Assembly (NCBI GenBank): GCA_937991535.1
Contig: CALKHN010000013.1
Span: 1 to 64,000, forward strand
DNA: 64,000 nucleotides
Reading direction: 5' to 3'
From: an uncultured Sphingobacteriales bacterium
GTDB taxonomy: Bacteria; Bacteroidota; Bacteroidia; Chitinophagales; Chitinophagaceae
Part shown: in pieces, positions 44,403-54,834 of the stretch
Layout: each line of letters begins with the position of its first letter
Position numbering within the stretch: position 1 is the stretch's first letter
Notes under the pieces: generated by a model
Seen by the model: the letters and a program-made list of their open reading frames with translations, nothing else
Told to the model about the DNA's origin: nothing
Databases searched by the model: none
Made by a program: the position numbers and the translations under genes

Positions 44403-44437
44403 AGCCTGGTCTGCTACGGAGACCGGGCTGTTTTATT
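44403..44437. terminator. Bidirectional intrinsic terminator
   Basis: AGCCTGGTCT (44403-44412) pairs with AGACCGGGCT (44420-44429), one G-T pair, then GTTTTATT. Separates convergent transpeptidase-like and response-regulator genes. Confidence 0.75.
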
Positions 44438-45125
44438 CCATTACAAATCTGTAGCCAACCCCTTTTACGGTAATAATTTTCAATGCAGGATCGCTTTTAA
44501 GATAGCTCCTGATTTTAGTGACGTATACATCCAGTGTTCGGGAATTAAAGAAGGAATCGCTTCCCCATAATACGTTCAGGATATCTCTGCGGTCAATAAC
44601 ATGCTGACGGTTTTCATATAGCAGTTTCAACAACTCACTTTCCCTGAAAGATAATTTTTTCTCCACCATATTGTATATTAAAGTTTGCCGGTGCGGATTA
44701 AAAATATACTCACCCATTCTGATCTCATCTTTCGGTTCCTCGCTTTGTGCTTCCCCGTTGCGGTAGCGCAAAGCATTTTCAACCCGTACAATCAGTTCTT
44801 CCATGCTAAAGGGCTTGCGGATGTAATCATTGGCGCCTTTGTGGAATCCTTTTACGAGATCGGTGGTTTGAGTTTTGGCAGTTAAAAAAATAATGGGCAT
44901 ATTCATATCTGCCTTCCTGATTTCTTCGGCAATGGTGAAACCGTCTTTATTGGGAAGCATAACATCCAGGATGCAGATATCAGGTTTGATTTCATGAAAT
45001 TGTGCCATCACATCTGCACCATCCATCTCTAACAACACTTCATAACCCCTGCTTTCAAGGCTTTCTTTTACAATCTTCGCCAGGAATGTTTCATCTTCAA
45101 CATACAGTATCCTAGTTTTCCTCAT
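44433..45125 (-). CDS. OmpR/PhoB-family response regulator
   Basis: 230 residues. Receiver with EDE acidic residues, phospho-Asp in CILDVMLPNKDG (about 54) and Lys in IRKPF (about 105). The C-terminal winged helix (about 130-230) ends in TVKGVGYRFV. Overlaps the upstream histidine kinase gene by 14 bases, indicating coupled translation and a cognate pair. Confidence 0.95.
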   Translation of the reverse strand: MRKTRILYVEDETFLAKIVKESLESRGYEVLLEMDGADVMAQFHEIKPDICILDVMLPNKDGFTIAEEIRKADMNMPIIFLTAKTQTTDLVKGFHKGANDYIRKPFSMEELIVRVENALRYRNGEAQSEEPKDEIRMGEYIFNPHRQTLIYNMVEKKLSFRESELLKLLYENRQHVIDRRDILNVLWGSDSFFNSRTLDVYVTKIRSYLKSDPALKIITVKGVGYRFVME

Positions 45126-46536
45126 GGGTAATGGGCAGTTTGATTATAAATTCGCTTCCACTGCCCGGTTCGCTCTGCAGTGTAATTGTGCCGTGGTGCT
45201 GCTGAACAATATGAGCTACATAACTTAAACCTAAACCATATCCTTTTATGTTGTGCCTGTTATCGGTTGGAACGCGGAAGAATTTTTCAAAGATTTTGTT
45301 TTTAAATTCTGCAGGTACCCCAATGCCATTATCCTTCACCCTTAATATGCATTCATTGTCTTTACAGCTAATGCTCACATCAATGAGAGGTTTGCCTTTG
45401 CTGTACTTAAGTGCATTATCCAAAAGATTATACAGCACACTGGTAATATGCAACTGATCTGCCGTTATCATAAACTGGCTGCCGGAACTGTGCAGGTTGA
45501 CTTTTGCTTTCGCCTTTTCAAATTGCAGTCCCATGGAGTCTATTACTTCAGTTGCCAGTTGTTTTAAATCAAATTGTTCATATTTTAACTCTGTCTGCTG
45601 TTTTTCAAACATCGAAAGTTTAAGCACTTTATCTACCAGCATAGACAACCTGCTTAATTCATTTCCTGCTATATCAAGGTATTCCTTTGTACGTTCGGGC
45701 TGCTGTAATACATTAAAGTTTTTTATGGCTTCAATGGCCACACTCACTGTAGAAATTGGTGTTTTTAGCTCATGGGTGATGTTGCTGATGAAGTCGTTTT
45801 TAATATTGGTAAGCCTTTGCTGATCTCTTAAATTCCTGTATAAAACAGAAAAGGCGGTGATGGTTAGACCTATAAGGAAAATTGAAAAAACAATTTGAGG
45901 CAAAATTTTTCCAAATATATAATTAGAAGTATTGCCTAACTGTACCTGGTAACTGATCGGGTGCGTAAGTCCGATAGTGGCTTTATTCCACTCGGGCCGC
46001 GATTGTTCATCGCGTTTTTTTTCAGATTCCTCCTTTCTTGTAATAGAAAAAGGAACATTTATATCTTCCTTCTGCAGGTTTTTTTTGTAGGCCTCTCCGA
46101 TATCCACAACCCGTAGCGAATCCTGGAGAGAATCTATGCCGATTAAAAATTCAAAAAAGCGTCCGCCGGCTTTATAACTTCTGCGCAACGAGGTATCGCC
46201 GGGTACCGATCCTGCAGATCTTTCCACTGTAATAATGGAATTGCGTGTGGGTTGCGGGGGAATATTATAAAACGAATCACTCATGCGTTTTCTTATCGTT
46301 TCTGTAAACCGCGCTATATCAGGAGGTAAACCATAGCGCAGCCTGGAGGTACTGTCTAACTTTAGCCTGGATGACTGCAGGTCGAAAACCGATTCGCGGA
46401 ATATTACATTGGTACGAAAGCGAAGCACTCTTTTCTCTTCGTTAATTTTCATACCGATCCAATACACCTGAAAGGCGGCAATCAATAAGATGGCTGCTAC
46501 CATTAAACCAACCGATATATTGAATTTACGGGTCAT
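45112..46536 (-). CDS. Sensor histidine kinase
   Basis: 474 residues. Membrane helix (about 8-28), a variable periplasmic sensor (about 30-215), second helix (about 215-237), HisKA domain with HELKTPIS (phospho-His about 257), and HATPase with N-box NLLDNALKYS, G1 DNGIGVP and G2 GYGLGLSYV. Activates the overlapping OmpR-type regulator. Signal unknown. Confidence 0.95.
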   Translation of the reverse strand: MTRKFNISVGLMVAAILLIAAFQVYWIGMKINEEKRVLRFRTNVIFRESVFDLQSSRLKLDSTSRLRYGLPPDIARFTETIRKRMSDSFYNIPPQPTRNSIITVERSAGSVPGDTSLRRSYKAGGRFFEFLIGIDSLQDSLRVVDIGEAYKKNLQKEDINVPFSITRKEESEKKRDEQSRPEWNKATIGLTHPISYQVQLGNTSNYIFGKILPQIVFSIFLIGLTITAFSVLYRNLRDQQRLTNIKNDFISNITHELKTPISTVSVAIEAIKNFNVLQQPERTKEYLDIAGNELSRLSMLVDKVLKLSMFEKQQTELKYEQFDLKQLATEVIDSMGLQFEKAKAKVNLHSSGSQFMITADQLHITSVLYNLLDNALKYSKGKPLIDVSISCKDNECILRVKDNGIGVPAEFKNKIFEKFFRVPTDNRHNIKGYGLGLSYVAHIVQQHHGTITLQSEPGSGSEFIIKLPITHEEN

Positions 46537-46677
46537 GTAGCTGCAAAAATATATTTTACCCCCTTCAAGTTGTTATTGCTTTAACCTTAATTAACATCTC
46601 ACCCCAAAATATAATAAAACGCTTAATGCTGCGTTACCTCTAAATACGCTTCATCCAATATTATTAAAATAGCCATC

Positions 46678-46824
46678 ATGAACTCCTTTACATCAAGAAA
46701 CTCATTTGATCTTAACAGGCTGTTTTTCAGCTTGCTGAATAAAATTATGCAACGTCCTGACTTTTACCCTATCAAATACTATCATAAGAGAAGACGGGGA
46801 AGAAACGAGTTGGAAAGTTTATAG
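46678..46824 (+). CDS. Possible 48-residue basic protein
   Basis: An intact ATG frame of 48 codons whose stop abuts the stop of the convergent SNF2 gene. The product is Arg/Lys-rich near the end (HKRRRGRNE) with a hydrophobic LFFSLLNKI segment. It fills much of a 290-base gap. No family recognised and no clear promoter, so it may be chance. Confidence 0.35.
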   Translation: MNSFTSRNSFDLNRLFFSLLNKIMQRPDFYPIKYYHKRRRGRNELESL

Positions 46825-49800
46825 TTAGCTGAAAAGATATTCCACATCATCCCTGGAAAGGCTCTTAACGAAAGTGCTGTCGTCTGCGATGAGGTCACGC
46901 GCTAAAGAACGCTTTTTTTCCTGCAATTGAAGTATCTTATCCTCAATAGTGTCTTTGCATATCATGCGATAGGCGAAAATATTTTTCGTTTGTCCTATAC
47001 GATGGGTACGGTCAATGGCCTGCTGCTCTACGGCAGGGTTCCACCATGGGTCAACAATATATACATAATCGGCAGCGGTAAGGTTCAATCCCACGCCACC
47101 GGCTTTGAGAGAAATTAAAAACGCCCTGCAGGTATCATCGTTCTGAAAACGGTTGATGGCACGCTCTCTTTCGTGTGCAGGTGTGCTTCCGTCGAAATAT
47201 TCAAAAGGCACATCCAGCGATTTAAGCTTGTCTTTAATAAGTGCCAGCATACCCAGGAACTGCGAAAATACCAGTGCCTTGTGATTGCTTATATTTTCAG
47301 TGATCTCCCTGGCTATTTCTTCCAGCTTTATCGAATGATTGGGGTATTTCTCCGGTTCATTCATAATTGCAGGCGAATCGCATATCTGCCGCAGTTTCAT
47401 CAACCCCTGCAAAATGGTTAGCTGCGAACGCTCAATACCCTGCTCATTGATCACGCCCAATATTCTATTGCGGTAGTCGTTGCGGAAAGCTTCATAAATT
47501 TCCCTTTGCTCAGACTGCATTTCGCAAAACAGGATCGTTTCCGTTTTTTCGGGAAGATCTTTTGCCACCTGTTCTTTGGTGCGCCGGAGGATAAACGGAT
47601 ACAGCAGTTTCTTCAAATGCTCTTTCCTGTCCTGTTCTCCAAATTTATCAATCGGAGTAGCAAATTCATTTCTGAAGTATTCAACACTGCCCAGCATACC
47701 CGGATTTAAAAAATTCATCTGTGCATATATATCAAATGTGTTGTTCTGCAGGGGCGTACCACTCAGGCAAAGCCGGTTTTTTGATACCAGCAGGCCCGCG
47801 GCTTTGGTTACCTTGCTTTGGGGGTTTTTAATGGCCTGCGATTCATCAAGAATAACGTAATCAAAATGCATTTCGGTAAGCAATTTGATATCGCTGCGTA
47901 AAGTGCCGTAAGTGGTGATAATAATATTATGAGCATTAAAAACTTCCTTGCTCCGGCCCCTGTCGCCACCATGGTGAATATAATAGCTCAGATCGGGGGT
48001 GAATTTTTTTATTTCATTTTCCCAGTTGAACATCAGGGTCGTAGGACAAACCACTATGGCCTTCAGTGATTGATGGGTATCGCGGTAAAACTGCAAAAAT
48101 GACAAAGCCTGCACTGTTTTACCCAAACCCATGTCGTCGGCCAGGATACCACCCCAGCCTACTTCGCTCAGGTAATTCAACCAGTGATACCCAGCTACCT
48201 GGTAGGGGCGTAAAATATGCGCCAACGCCGGGGGTGGGTCAATTTCCTTGATACGGTTAAATCCTCTCAGCCGGTTGTATTTCTCTTCCAGTTCTATTAA
48301 AACTTCGGCTTCATTCCGCTCTTCGTACAGTTCATCTATTACACTCAGATGGTATTTTGAAAGACGCAAAGAATTGTTTTTACCCTCCCCTACCCTGAAC
48401 AGCAGTGAATATTTTTTTAGCCAGCCCTCGGGTAATATGCCAAGCGTGCCATCGTTAAGCTGAACAAACTGCTGTTTGTTAACCAGCGCTCTTTTAATTT
48501 CGTCTATACTTACCTGTTGTCCGCCAAACACTACCTTTACCCTGGCATCGAACCAGTCCATGCCACTGCTGATATGAATTTCAGTAGAAGGTCGCGCTGT
48601 ATTAAAGCGAAAGTTTTTCAGCACATCAAAACCCACTACCGGTACATTCATTTCTTTCATACTGTCTACAAACAAAAAGAACCAGTTGTTCTTCAAAACG
48701 TCGGCGCCTTTTAAAGCCAGTGTGGCCGCACCCTCGGGATGAATGAAATTGGAATGAAGCCCTTCTAATTTTTTTATAAACTGCAATTCCACCTGCCGGT
48801 TTCTGTGAATTTCAAGCACCTTATCGTTTACAGGCAATGTAATGATATCATTGGCGTTGAACCGTGTTTCAAAACCCTTATACGAAAATACAGGCACAAA
48901 TAAAAGGTAGTCTCCTTTTTCCTGCAGCAGTACTTTTACCTCCGGATCACCATCTTTTATTTCCTGAACAAGACTTTCGGCAAAGCGTACTTTATAATCC
49001 TTCGTTAGTGGGATAATAACTTTTTGCAGGTAGTCGGGCCAGTCATTCCCGGCAATAAGCAGGTTATCCTTTTGGGCAAACCTTTCAATTTCCATTATAT
49101 CTTCCTGCCGGCTCCAGTTATAAAAAGTATCCGCGTATTTAAAAACCATGTTGCTGTTCCACTCGTTTTCCTGCAAAGGCACTTCGGTTCCGTTCACCTG
49201 TACATAACAGGTTATTTCAACTTTTTCTTTCCGGGTATTTACATGAAAAACGGGAGTTGCCGTTTCATCCGACAACTGAACCTGAAGGAGATTTGAGGTA
49301 ATGAAATTTTTCCGGTGTGGTAATAAATAGATGAGTGGGTTATCTTTTTGCTCGTTGAATAATTTAAGCAGTTTGGGATACCAGTATTCCGTGATCAGGG
49401 ATTTGGTTTCTTCGGGAAGATCATCATCTTCATGATGGATAATGTTTTCCCAGATTCCCGAAAAAGGAGAATTACGGCTCACGTATTTATTTACTTCAGC
49501 TTCGTTTAGTTTACGGATTTGCTGCAGCAGTTGTTTATCCTGGTCTGTATACTGATCTGCATTTACAAACTTTGCGATATCAAGTTTCTCAATCTTACCG
49601 CTAAAACCTGTACCACTGTCATTTATTTCACCGCTAATGGCATCCAGTCTAAAGCAAGGATATGCTCCTTTTGTTTCATTAAATACTACACCAATGCGGT
49701 TGATATTTTCACCGGGCAGCGGAACTTCTTCCTCAGCTATTACCGGTTCCTGCTCAGCAACAGCAGTACGTGACTTAAGCAATCCCCCTGCTACAGGATC

Positions 49801-50589
49801 CGCCCTTTTAATAGAAGAATCAAGCACACGCAAAAAAGGCTTTCCATCTTTATAGGTAAATTCAAATTTACCCTTCAGATCATCCTCCAGTGAATAGCCG
49901 TATACTTCAAGCAGTTTATTTTTTTGCTTATCCCAGTTGCGGATAGAGTCAAAATAATACGGACCGTAGGCATTGAGCAATTGCAGAAACAGGGCCACTT
50001 TATGTACACAAAGCGGATGTTCCTGCTCATCGCATTTGCAGGATGTGTCAAAATTTCTCTCCTCGTTTTTTTGTATCACCAAAGGGAAGGATTCGCCATT
50101 GTATACCAGGTTTGCTTCTACCCTTTCGTTTGCCGCGCTTATGATATTTACTTTTAGCTTCTGCAGTATTTTTTCGGCTTCTGCATAAATATCGGGTGAA
50201 CTCAGCAGCCTAATGCTTTTAAGTTCAATATCCCTCATTTTTATAACGGTGTGGCGCTGGTGATACAATACATCTTTTTCACCGAGCACATTTTTATCTA
50301 ACAGTTCCTGTAACTGAAGCAAAGCCGCTGTTTCATGGCGGCAAATATCTCCCAGGTTGTACGGACAGGTACAGCGAACTGAAAGCCCTTTGGGGTCTTT
50401 GTATTTTTGGATGTATACTTTGTAAAAAGTGGCATAACTGTCATCCTTTACTCTAAAGGTAACTGAACCCAGCAGGTCATCATGTTCCATTAGTTCAACG
50501 TATCCGATAGAATGGATTTTTTTACCCCTGCGGATTACTTCATCTGTGCCATTATTATATACAAACTTAATAAGATGTGGTAAAGCCAT
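46825..50589 (-). CDS. SWIM zinc-finger SNF2-family helicase
   Basis: 1254 residues. A SWIM zinc motif lies near the N-terminus (C-x-C ... C-x-H in SVRCTCPYNLGDICRHE, about 73-90), with a second Cys/His cluster about 185-200. A long middle region follows, then the SNF2 ATPase: DDMGLGKTVQ (motif I, about 815), DESQ (motif II), LSGTPLQN (III), KALVFSQF (IV), SLKAGGVGLNLT (V) and RTHRIGQ (VI). Acts on chromosome- or RNA polymerase-bound DNA; exact role unknown. It shows what the decayed helicase at 10915-11958 has lost. Confidence 0.95.
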   Translation of the reverse strand: MALPHLIKFVYNNGTDEVIRRGKKIHSIGYVELMEHDDLLGSVTFRVKDDSYATFYKVYIQKYKDPKGLSVRCTCPYNLGDICRHETAALLQLQELLDKNVLGEKDVLYHQRHTVIKMRDIELKSIRLLSSPDIYAEAEKILQKLKVNIISAANERVEANLVYNGESFPLVIQKNEERNFDTSCKCDEQEHPLCVHKVALFLQLLNAYGPYYFDSIRNWDKQKNKLLEVYGYSLEDDLKGKFEFTYKDGKPFLRVLDSSIKRADPVAGGLLKSRTAVAEQEPVIAEEEVPLPGENINRIGVVFNETKGAYPCFRLDAISGEINDSGTGFSGKIEKLDIAKFVNADQYTDQDKQLLQQIRKLNEAEVNKYVSRNSPFSGIWENIIHHEDDDLPEETKSLITEYWYPKLLKLFNEQKDNPLIYLLPHRKNFITSNLLQVQLSDETATPVFHVNTRKEKVEITCYVQVNGTEVPLQENEWNSNMVFKYADTFYNWSRQEDIMEIERFAQKDNLLIAGNDWPDYLQKVIIPLTKDYKVRFAESLVQEIKDGDPEVKVLLQEKGDYLLFVPVFSYKGFETRFNANDIITLPVNDKVLEIHRNRQVELQFIKKLEGLHSNFIHPEGAATLALKGADVLKNNWFFLFVDSMKEMNVPVVGFDVLKNFRFNTARPSTEIHISSGMDWFDARVKVVFGGQQVSIDEIKRALVNKQQFVQLNDGTLGILPEGWLKKYSLLFRVGEGKNNSLRLSKYHLSVIDELYEERNEAEVLIELEEKYNRLRGFNRIKEIDPPPALAHILRPYQVAGYHWLNYLSEVGWGGILADDMGLGKTVQALSFLQFYRDTHQSLKAIVVCPTTLMFNWENEIKKFTPDLSYYIHHGGDRGRSKEVFNAHNIIITTYGTLRSDIKLLTEMHFDYVILDESQAIKNPQSKVTKAAGLLVSKNRLCLSGTPLQNNTFDIYAQMNFLNPGMLGSVEYFRNEFATPIDKFGEQDRKEHLKKLLYPFILRRTKEQVAKDLPEKTETILFCEMQSEQREIYEAFRNDYRNRILGVINEQGIERSQLTILQGLMKLRQICDSPAIMNEPEKYPNHSIKLEEIAREITENISNHKALVFSQFLGMLALIKDKLKSLDVPFEYFDGSTPAHERERAINRFQNDDTCRAFLISLKAGGVGLNLTAADYVYIVDPWWNPAVEQQAIDRTHRIGQTKNIFAYRMICKDTIEDKILQLQEKKRSLARDLIADDSTFVKSLSRDDVEYLFS

Positions 50590-50711
50590 GCTCGAGAAAA
50601 ATTCAGTAATTCAAGCCTGTCGTTCAAAAAAGGCTAATTGGCGAAATTACAAAAAAAAGCTCAGTAGAGACTAAGTTAAGAAGGAGGTATAATATTTGAT
50701 GGCCGGAAACG

Positions 50712-51446
50712 TCATTGAATAGCTATCAGCTTTCCTTCGGCATATACAGGCAGTATATCCGCAATATCCGCCGAAAGGCAGTACTGTATATCCTTTTGCA
50801 GCCCATATCCGCTTAAGCGCAGGTAATGTGAAGCCTGCCTGTCTTTAACAAATTGATAAATATCCGGTTTTGCTTCCATATAAAGCATATGCGCTATGGT
50901 GGAAGAATCACAGTTGACGTTAAAATAGGGTTTTACCCGGTCAATAACTGCCCCGGCAAATAATGTATCTTCCAGGTTTATCCTGTCTTTCCACGCGGCA
51001 CAGGCTAATACTACATTTTGTTTTTGGGCAATGAGGTGGGTGGCTACAGCCGATAAATTAGGAAAGGCGCCAGTAATAATGTTTTTTGCGCCTCTTTCAA
51101 GCGCCATATGTAAAAGCCGGGTGCCATTGGTAGTGGTAAGTATAAGTATTTTATTTTCGATGAACTTACGCGGGTATTCGAATGGAGAGTTTCCATATTG
51201 CAGTCCTTCAGCTATTTTTCCGTCCCGTTCCCCGGCCGTAACCGTACCGGGCTCCCTGCCTAATGCTATGCATCGGGCCACCGTGTCTACCGGTACAACA
51301 TAACTGGCGCCATTGTATAATGCCGTGGCGATAGTAGAGGTAGCCCGCAAAACATCAATGATTACAACGATGGTATTGTTTGCATCGTAAAGATGCAGCA
51401 TGGAAGGCGAAAGCGCTGTATGTAAAGCAGGTTTATTTCCGTTCAT
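50712..51446 (-). CDS. comB: 2-phosphosulfolactate phosphatase family protein
   Basis: 244 residues from MNGNKPALH. Matches ComB: VVIIDVLRATSTIATALYNGA (about 27-47), GERDGKIAEGLQYGNSP (about 73-89) and TTTNGTRLL (about 103-111). In methanogens ComB forms sulfolactate on the way to coenzyme M; bacterial homologues are common, and in Bacteroidota sulfonolipid-related sulfonate metabolism is a possible context. The start excludes an upstream frame of 24 unrelated residues. Confidence 0.9.
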   Translation of the reverse strand: MNGNKPALHTALSPSMLHLYDANNTIVVIIDVLRATSTIATALYNGASYVVPVDTVARCIALGREPGTVTAGERDGKIAEGLQYGNSPFEYPRKFIENKILILTTTNGTRLLHMALERGAKNIITGAFPNLSAVATHLIAQKQNVVLACAAWKDRINLEDTLFAGAVIDRVKPYFNVNCDSSTIAHMLYMEAKPDIYQFVKDRQASHYLRLSGYGLQKDIQYCLSADIADILPVYAEGKLIAIQ

Positions 51447-51496
51447 AATTAGCTGCCATGCAAATATCTGAAAGAAAGGGGGATTTACATAAAAGA

Positions 51497-51970
51497 TCAG
51501 CCCATTACGGCACGCCATTTTTCCGATTCGGCATAAAGCTTTATCAAGGCATTGCGTTTGTTCAGCAAAACTTCAAAATAGTTTTTCATGAAAAATTTTC
51601 CCAGCATGCCGCCAACAGCATCCCTTGGTTCTTCCATTTCAATAAGATCAATGACCAAAGTGCCATTTTCGACCGGTTTAAAATAATGCTCATGCCTGAA
51701 ACTTTTTAAATCTCCCTTCACCTGCTCCTCCACAAATTTTTCGGGAACATTCATCTCCAGCACCCTTGCGGTTATAACTCTTGTTTTGCCCAAATGTTTG
51801 GCGGAGAGTGTAATGGTATCACCCGCATTTACCAGTATTCCGGCAGCGCTTGCCGATAAACTCTCATTTCTGCCTTCCAGCGCTTTTTTATACACTGTAG
51901 TATTGCGGCAAAGATCAAATACCCGTTCAACAGGGGCTTTAATGAATGTGGTAAGATGAATGGAAGCCAT
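51497..51970 (-). CDS. SRPBCC-fold ligand-binding protein
   Basis: 157 residues from MASIHLTTF. The start region FIKAPVERVFDLCRN and the end LGKFFMKNYFEVLLNKRNALIKLYAE are typical of START/SRPBCC hydrophobic-ligand pockets, as in the CoxG/ligand-binding group. It lies 25 bases downstream of gcvT on the same strand. Ligand unknown. Confidence 0.85.
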   Translation of the reverse strand: MASIHLTTFIKAPVERVFDLCRNTTVYKKALEGRNESLSASAAGILVNAGDTITLSAKHLGKTRVITARVLEMNVPEKFVEEQVKGDLKSFRHEHYFKPVENGTLVIDLIEMEEPRDAVGGMLGKFFMKNYFEVLLNKRNALIKLYAESEKWRAVMG

Positions 51971-51995
51971 AGGATATAAAGGTTGTTTATACACA

Positions 51996-53111
51996 TTATA
52001 TTTGTTGCACAAAAGGCAGTTTTACTACTTTTGCCTTTAGCAACCTGTCTCTTATTTCAATATACACTTCACTGTCTATGTCCGCAAATTCCGTTGTTAC
52101 ATATCCCATGCCTATGGCGCGTCCCAGGGTGGGAGATTGCGTACCGGAAGTTACCCGTCCAATTAAGTTCCCTTCTGCATCCTTAATCCGGTAATCGTGG
52201 CGTGGAATACCTTTATCTGTCATTTCAAAACCCACTAATTTTTTGTCAACACCCGCTGCTTTCTGTTTTTGAAGATATTCACTTGCCGTAAAGGGTTTGG
52301 TAAACTTGGTGATCCAGCCCAAACCTGCTTCCAGCGGTGTGGTAAAGTCATCAATATCATTACCATACAAACAATAACCCATTTCTAACCGGAGGGTATC
52401 CCTGGCTCCAAGTCCTATGGGTTTTAGTCCTGCCTGCGCTCCTGCCTCAAATATGGCATTCCATATAGCTTCCGCGTTACCATTCATACCTTGCCCGCCC
52501 GCAGGCAAATCTTCAAAGTATATTTCCACCCCACCGGCGCCAGTATACCCCGTAGCGCTGATCAGCACATTATCAATGCCGGCAAAGCGGCCTTTCACAA
52601 AAGTGTAATATTTCAGGTTCAATATATTTAGTTCTGTAAGCGGTTGCAGCATTTTTGCCGCATTAGGCCCCTGAACCGCTAAAAGACAGGTTTTCTCTGA
52701 AATATTATGCATTTCCACATTGCCGGTATTGTGATAGCTGATCCAGTCCCAGTCTTTTTCAATATTAGAAGCATTAACCACCAGCATGTAAACTTTATTG
52801 TATTCGATACAATATATCAGCAGGTCATCAATAATTCCACCGTTTTCGTTGGTCAGGCAACTGTACTGTATTTTGCCGGCGGTAAGTTTGGATGCATCGT
52901 TAGTTGTTACCCGCTGAATGAGATCCAAAGCACCTTCGCCTTTAAAAATAAACTCTCCCATATGGCTAACGTCAAAAACGCCGGCATTGTTACGTACGGC
53001 TGCATGTTCATCATTAATTCCTGTATAACTGATTGGCATATTGTATCCCGCAAACTCGGCCATTTTGGCACCGGCAGCAATGTGTTTTGCTGTAAAAGCT
53101 GTTTGTTTCAT
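51996..53111 (-). CDS. gcvT: Glycine cleavage system aminomethyltransferase (T protein)
   Basis: 371 residues from [10 protein letters not shown]. Typical blocks: [33 protein letters not shown] (about 48-58), [13 protein letters not shown] (about 193-205), [20 protein letters not shown] with the catalytic Asp, and the C-terminal [17 protein letters not shown]. Transfers the aminomethyl carbon to tetrahydrofolate. gcvH and gcvP are not adjacent. Confidence 0.96.
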   Translation of the reverse strand: MKQTAFTAKHIAAGAKMAEFAGYNMPISYTGINDEHAAVRNNAGVFDVSHMGEFIFKGEGALDLIQRVTTNDASKLTAGKIQYSCLTNENGGIIDDLLIYCIEYNKVYMLVVNASNIEKDWDWISYHNTGNVEMHNISEKTCLLAVQGPNAAKMLQPLTELNILNLKYYTFVKGRFAGIDNVLISATGYTGAGGVEIYFEDLPAGGQGMNGNAEAIWNAIFEAGAQAGLKPIGLGARDTLRLEMGYCLYGNDIDDFTTPLEAGLGWITKFTKPFTASEYLQKQKAAGVDKKLVGFEMTDKGIPRHDYRIKDAEGNLIGRVTSGTQSPTLGRAIGMGYVTTEFADIDSEVYIEIRDRLLKAKVVKLPFVQQI

Positions 53112-53164
53112 GAAAGTCAATTATTAAAATGTTAGTGGGCAATGCGGTTTATTTTATGGTGAAC

Positions 53165-53320
53165 AGTCAATAGTGAGTAGTAAATAGAAAAAACCTTAAT
53201 TCACCCGTTGTCTTTCAATGTAATCTTACCACTTACTACTTACTACTTACCACTTATCCCTCACCCCCTTCCTGCAATCTGCACCATGTATCCCTTACCA
53301 CTTACTCCTTACCCCTTCTC
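53165..53320. repeat. Low-complexity tandem-like intergenic repeat
   Basis: Imperfect repeats of the unit ttacTACTTACcac run between gcvT and the gamma carbonic anhydrase gene (for example 53226-53260 and 53286-53318). Non-coding. It resembles, in position and style, the repeats at 26336-26425 and 63405-63535. Confidence 0.6.
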
Positions 53321-53833
53321 TCCCTTAAACCAACTGCTGTACATAAGGTAATTATTAGCTATGCGGTTAATTTCTCCGCCGATCAGTTCCTCCGGTACAT
53401 TCTTCACTTTTTTTGCAGGAACGCCTGCATAAATAGACCCTGCCGCTACTTTTACTCCTTCCAGTACAACAGCACCTGCCGCAATTATGCTGTGGCTTCC
53501 TATTTCAGCATTGTCCATTATAATGGCGCCCATGCCAATCAAGACATTGTCGTGCACTGTGCAACCATGCACAATGGCATTATGACCAATGCTAACATTA
53601 TTTCCAATAATGGTTTTTGTTTTTTGATAAGTACAATGTACTACTGCTCCGTCCTGTATATTAACCTTATTACCTATGCGAATAGCGTTAACATCACCTC
53701 TTACCACAGCATTGAACCATACGCTACAGTCATCACCTATTGTTACATCTCCCACTATTGTAGCATTAGGCGCTAAATAGCAATTTTGTCCAAAAACAGG
53801 AGATATTCCTTTTACGGGCAATAATAATGGCAT
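53309..53833 (-). CDS. Gamma-class carbonic anhydrase family protein
   Basis: 174 residues. Left-handed beta-helix with hexapeptide repeats (VIGDVTIGDDCSVW...), and metal-ligand His residues in VHCTYQ, IGHNAIVHGC (about 83-92). Resembles YrdA/PaaY-like enzymes; many of these are active carbonic anhydrases, others are not. Forms trimers. Confidence 0.93.
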   Translation of the reverse strand: MPLLLPVKGISPVFGQNCYLAPNATIVGDVTIGDDCSVWFNAVVRGDVNAIRIGNKVNIQDGAVVHCTYQKTKTIIGNNVSIGHNAIVHGCTVHDNVLIGMGAIIMDNAEIGSHSIIAAGAVVLEGVKVAAGSIYAGVPAKKVKNVPEELIGGEINRIANNYLMYSSWFKGEKG

Positions 53834-53910
53834 AACGAAAAGTTTCTTTTATTTTTTTGTGGTCTTAAACATGGCATATGCGACATTATTCGTGTACTGA
53901 TGGCAATAGT

Positions 53911-54834
53911 TTATACCAATGCGATATCAAAATTTACCAGCTCAACAAATTGTTGCACTCTTTCGTCAATAGTGTTTTTCGTGAGTTCTCTCAGTCGCGT
54001 AGTCCCAAATTTTTCTACACAGAAGGAAGCTATTGCCGAACCGATGATAATAGCCGACTTCATTCCTTCAAAAGAAAAATCTTTAGTACTGTCTAAATAA
54101 CCAACAAATCCGCCAGCAAAAGTATCTCCGGCGCCTGTAGGGTCAAATACTTCATCTAAAGGCAAGGCTGGTGCAAAAAACACATGATCACCATGAAAAA
54201 GCAGAGCGCCATGCTCTCCTTTTTTTATAACCAGGAATTTAGGCCCCATTTTCATTATCTCCCTGGCAGCCCGTACCAAAGAATATTGAGCACTCAACTG
54301 TCTTGCCTCGCTATCGTTTACCAACAGTACATCCACTTCTTTAAGTACTTTTTCCAACTCAGGCATTGCAGTATCCATCCAAAAGTTCATGGTATCCAGA
54401 ACAATGAGTTTGGGAGGCTCCTTTAATTGTTCTATTACACTAAGCTGAACAGCAGGTGACAGGTTGCCCAGCATTAAAATATCGGCTCCCTGGTAACTGG
54501 CAGGAACAACGGGTTCAAAATCTTCCAGAACATTTAACTGCGTTTCAAGGGTATCCCGTGTATTCATGTCCATGTGATATTTACCACTCCAGAAAAAAGA
54601 TTTTTTATCTTTTTTTCTTTGTACCCCTTCCATCTGAACTCCCCGGGCTTCCAGCATATCCAGTTCCTCCTGGGGAAAATCGCCTCCTACAACAGAAATT
54701 TGCTGAATAGGCTTAGTGAAATTAGACGCACTCCATGCAATATAGGTAGCCGCCCCACCCACTATTTTATTACTCTTTGCGAAAGGCGTTTCAATTGCAT
54801 CAAAAGCCATGGATCCAACAACTATCACAGACAT
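53911..54834 (-). CDS. PfkB-family carbohydrate/nucleoside kinase
   Basis: 307 residues. Motif 1 region VGGAATYIAWSASNF (about 26-40) and motif 2 DPTGAGDTFAGGFVGYL (about 227-243) with the catalytic Asp. Sequence style is near adenosine-kinase-like sugar kinases. Substrate not assignable. Confidence 0.93.
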   Translation of the reverse strand: MSVIVVGSMAFDAIETPFAKSNKIVGGAATYIAWSASNFTKPIQQISVVGGDFPQEELDMLEARGVQMEGVQRKKDKKSFFWSGKYHMDMNTRDTLETQLNVLEDFEPVVPASYQGADILMLGNLSPAVQLSVIEQLKEPPKLIVLDTMNFWMDTAMPELEKVLKEVDVLLVNDSEARQLSAQYSLVRAAREIMKMGPKFLVIKKGEHGALLFHGDHVFFAPALPLDEVFDPTGAGDTFAGGFVGYLDSTKDFSFEGMKSAIIIGSAIASFCVEKFGTTRLRELTKNTIDERVQQFVELVNFDIALV

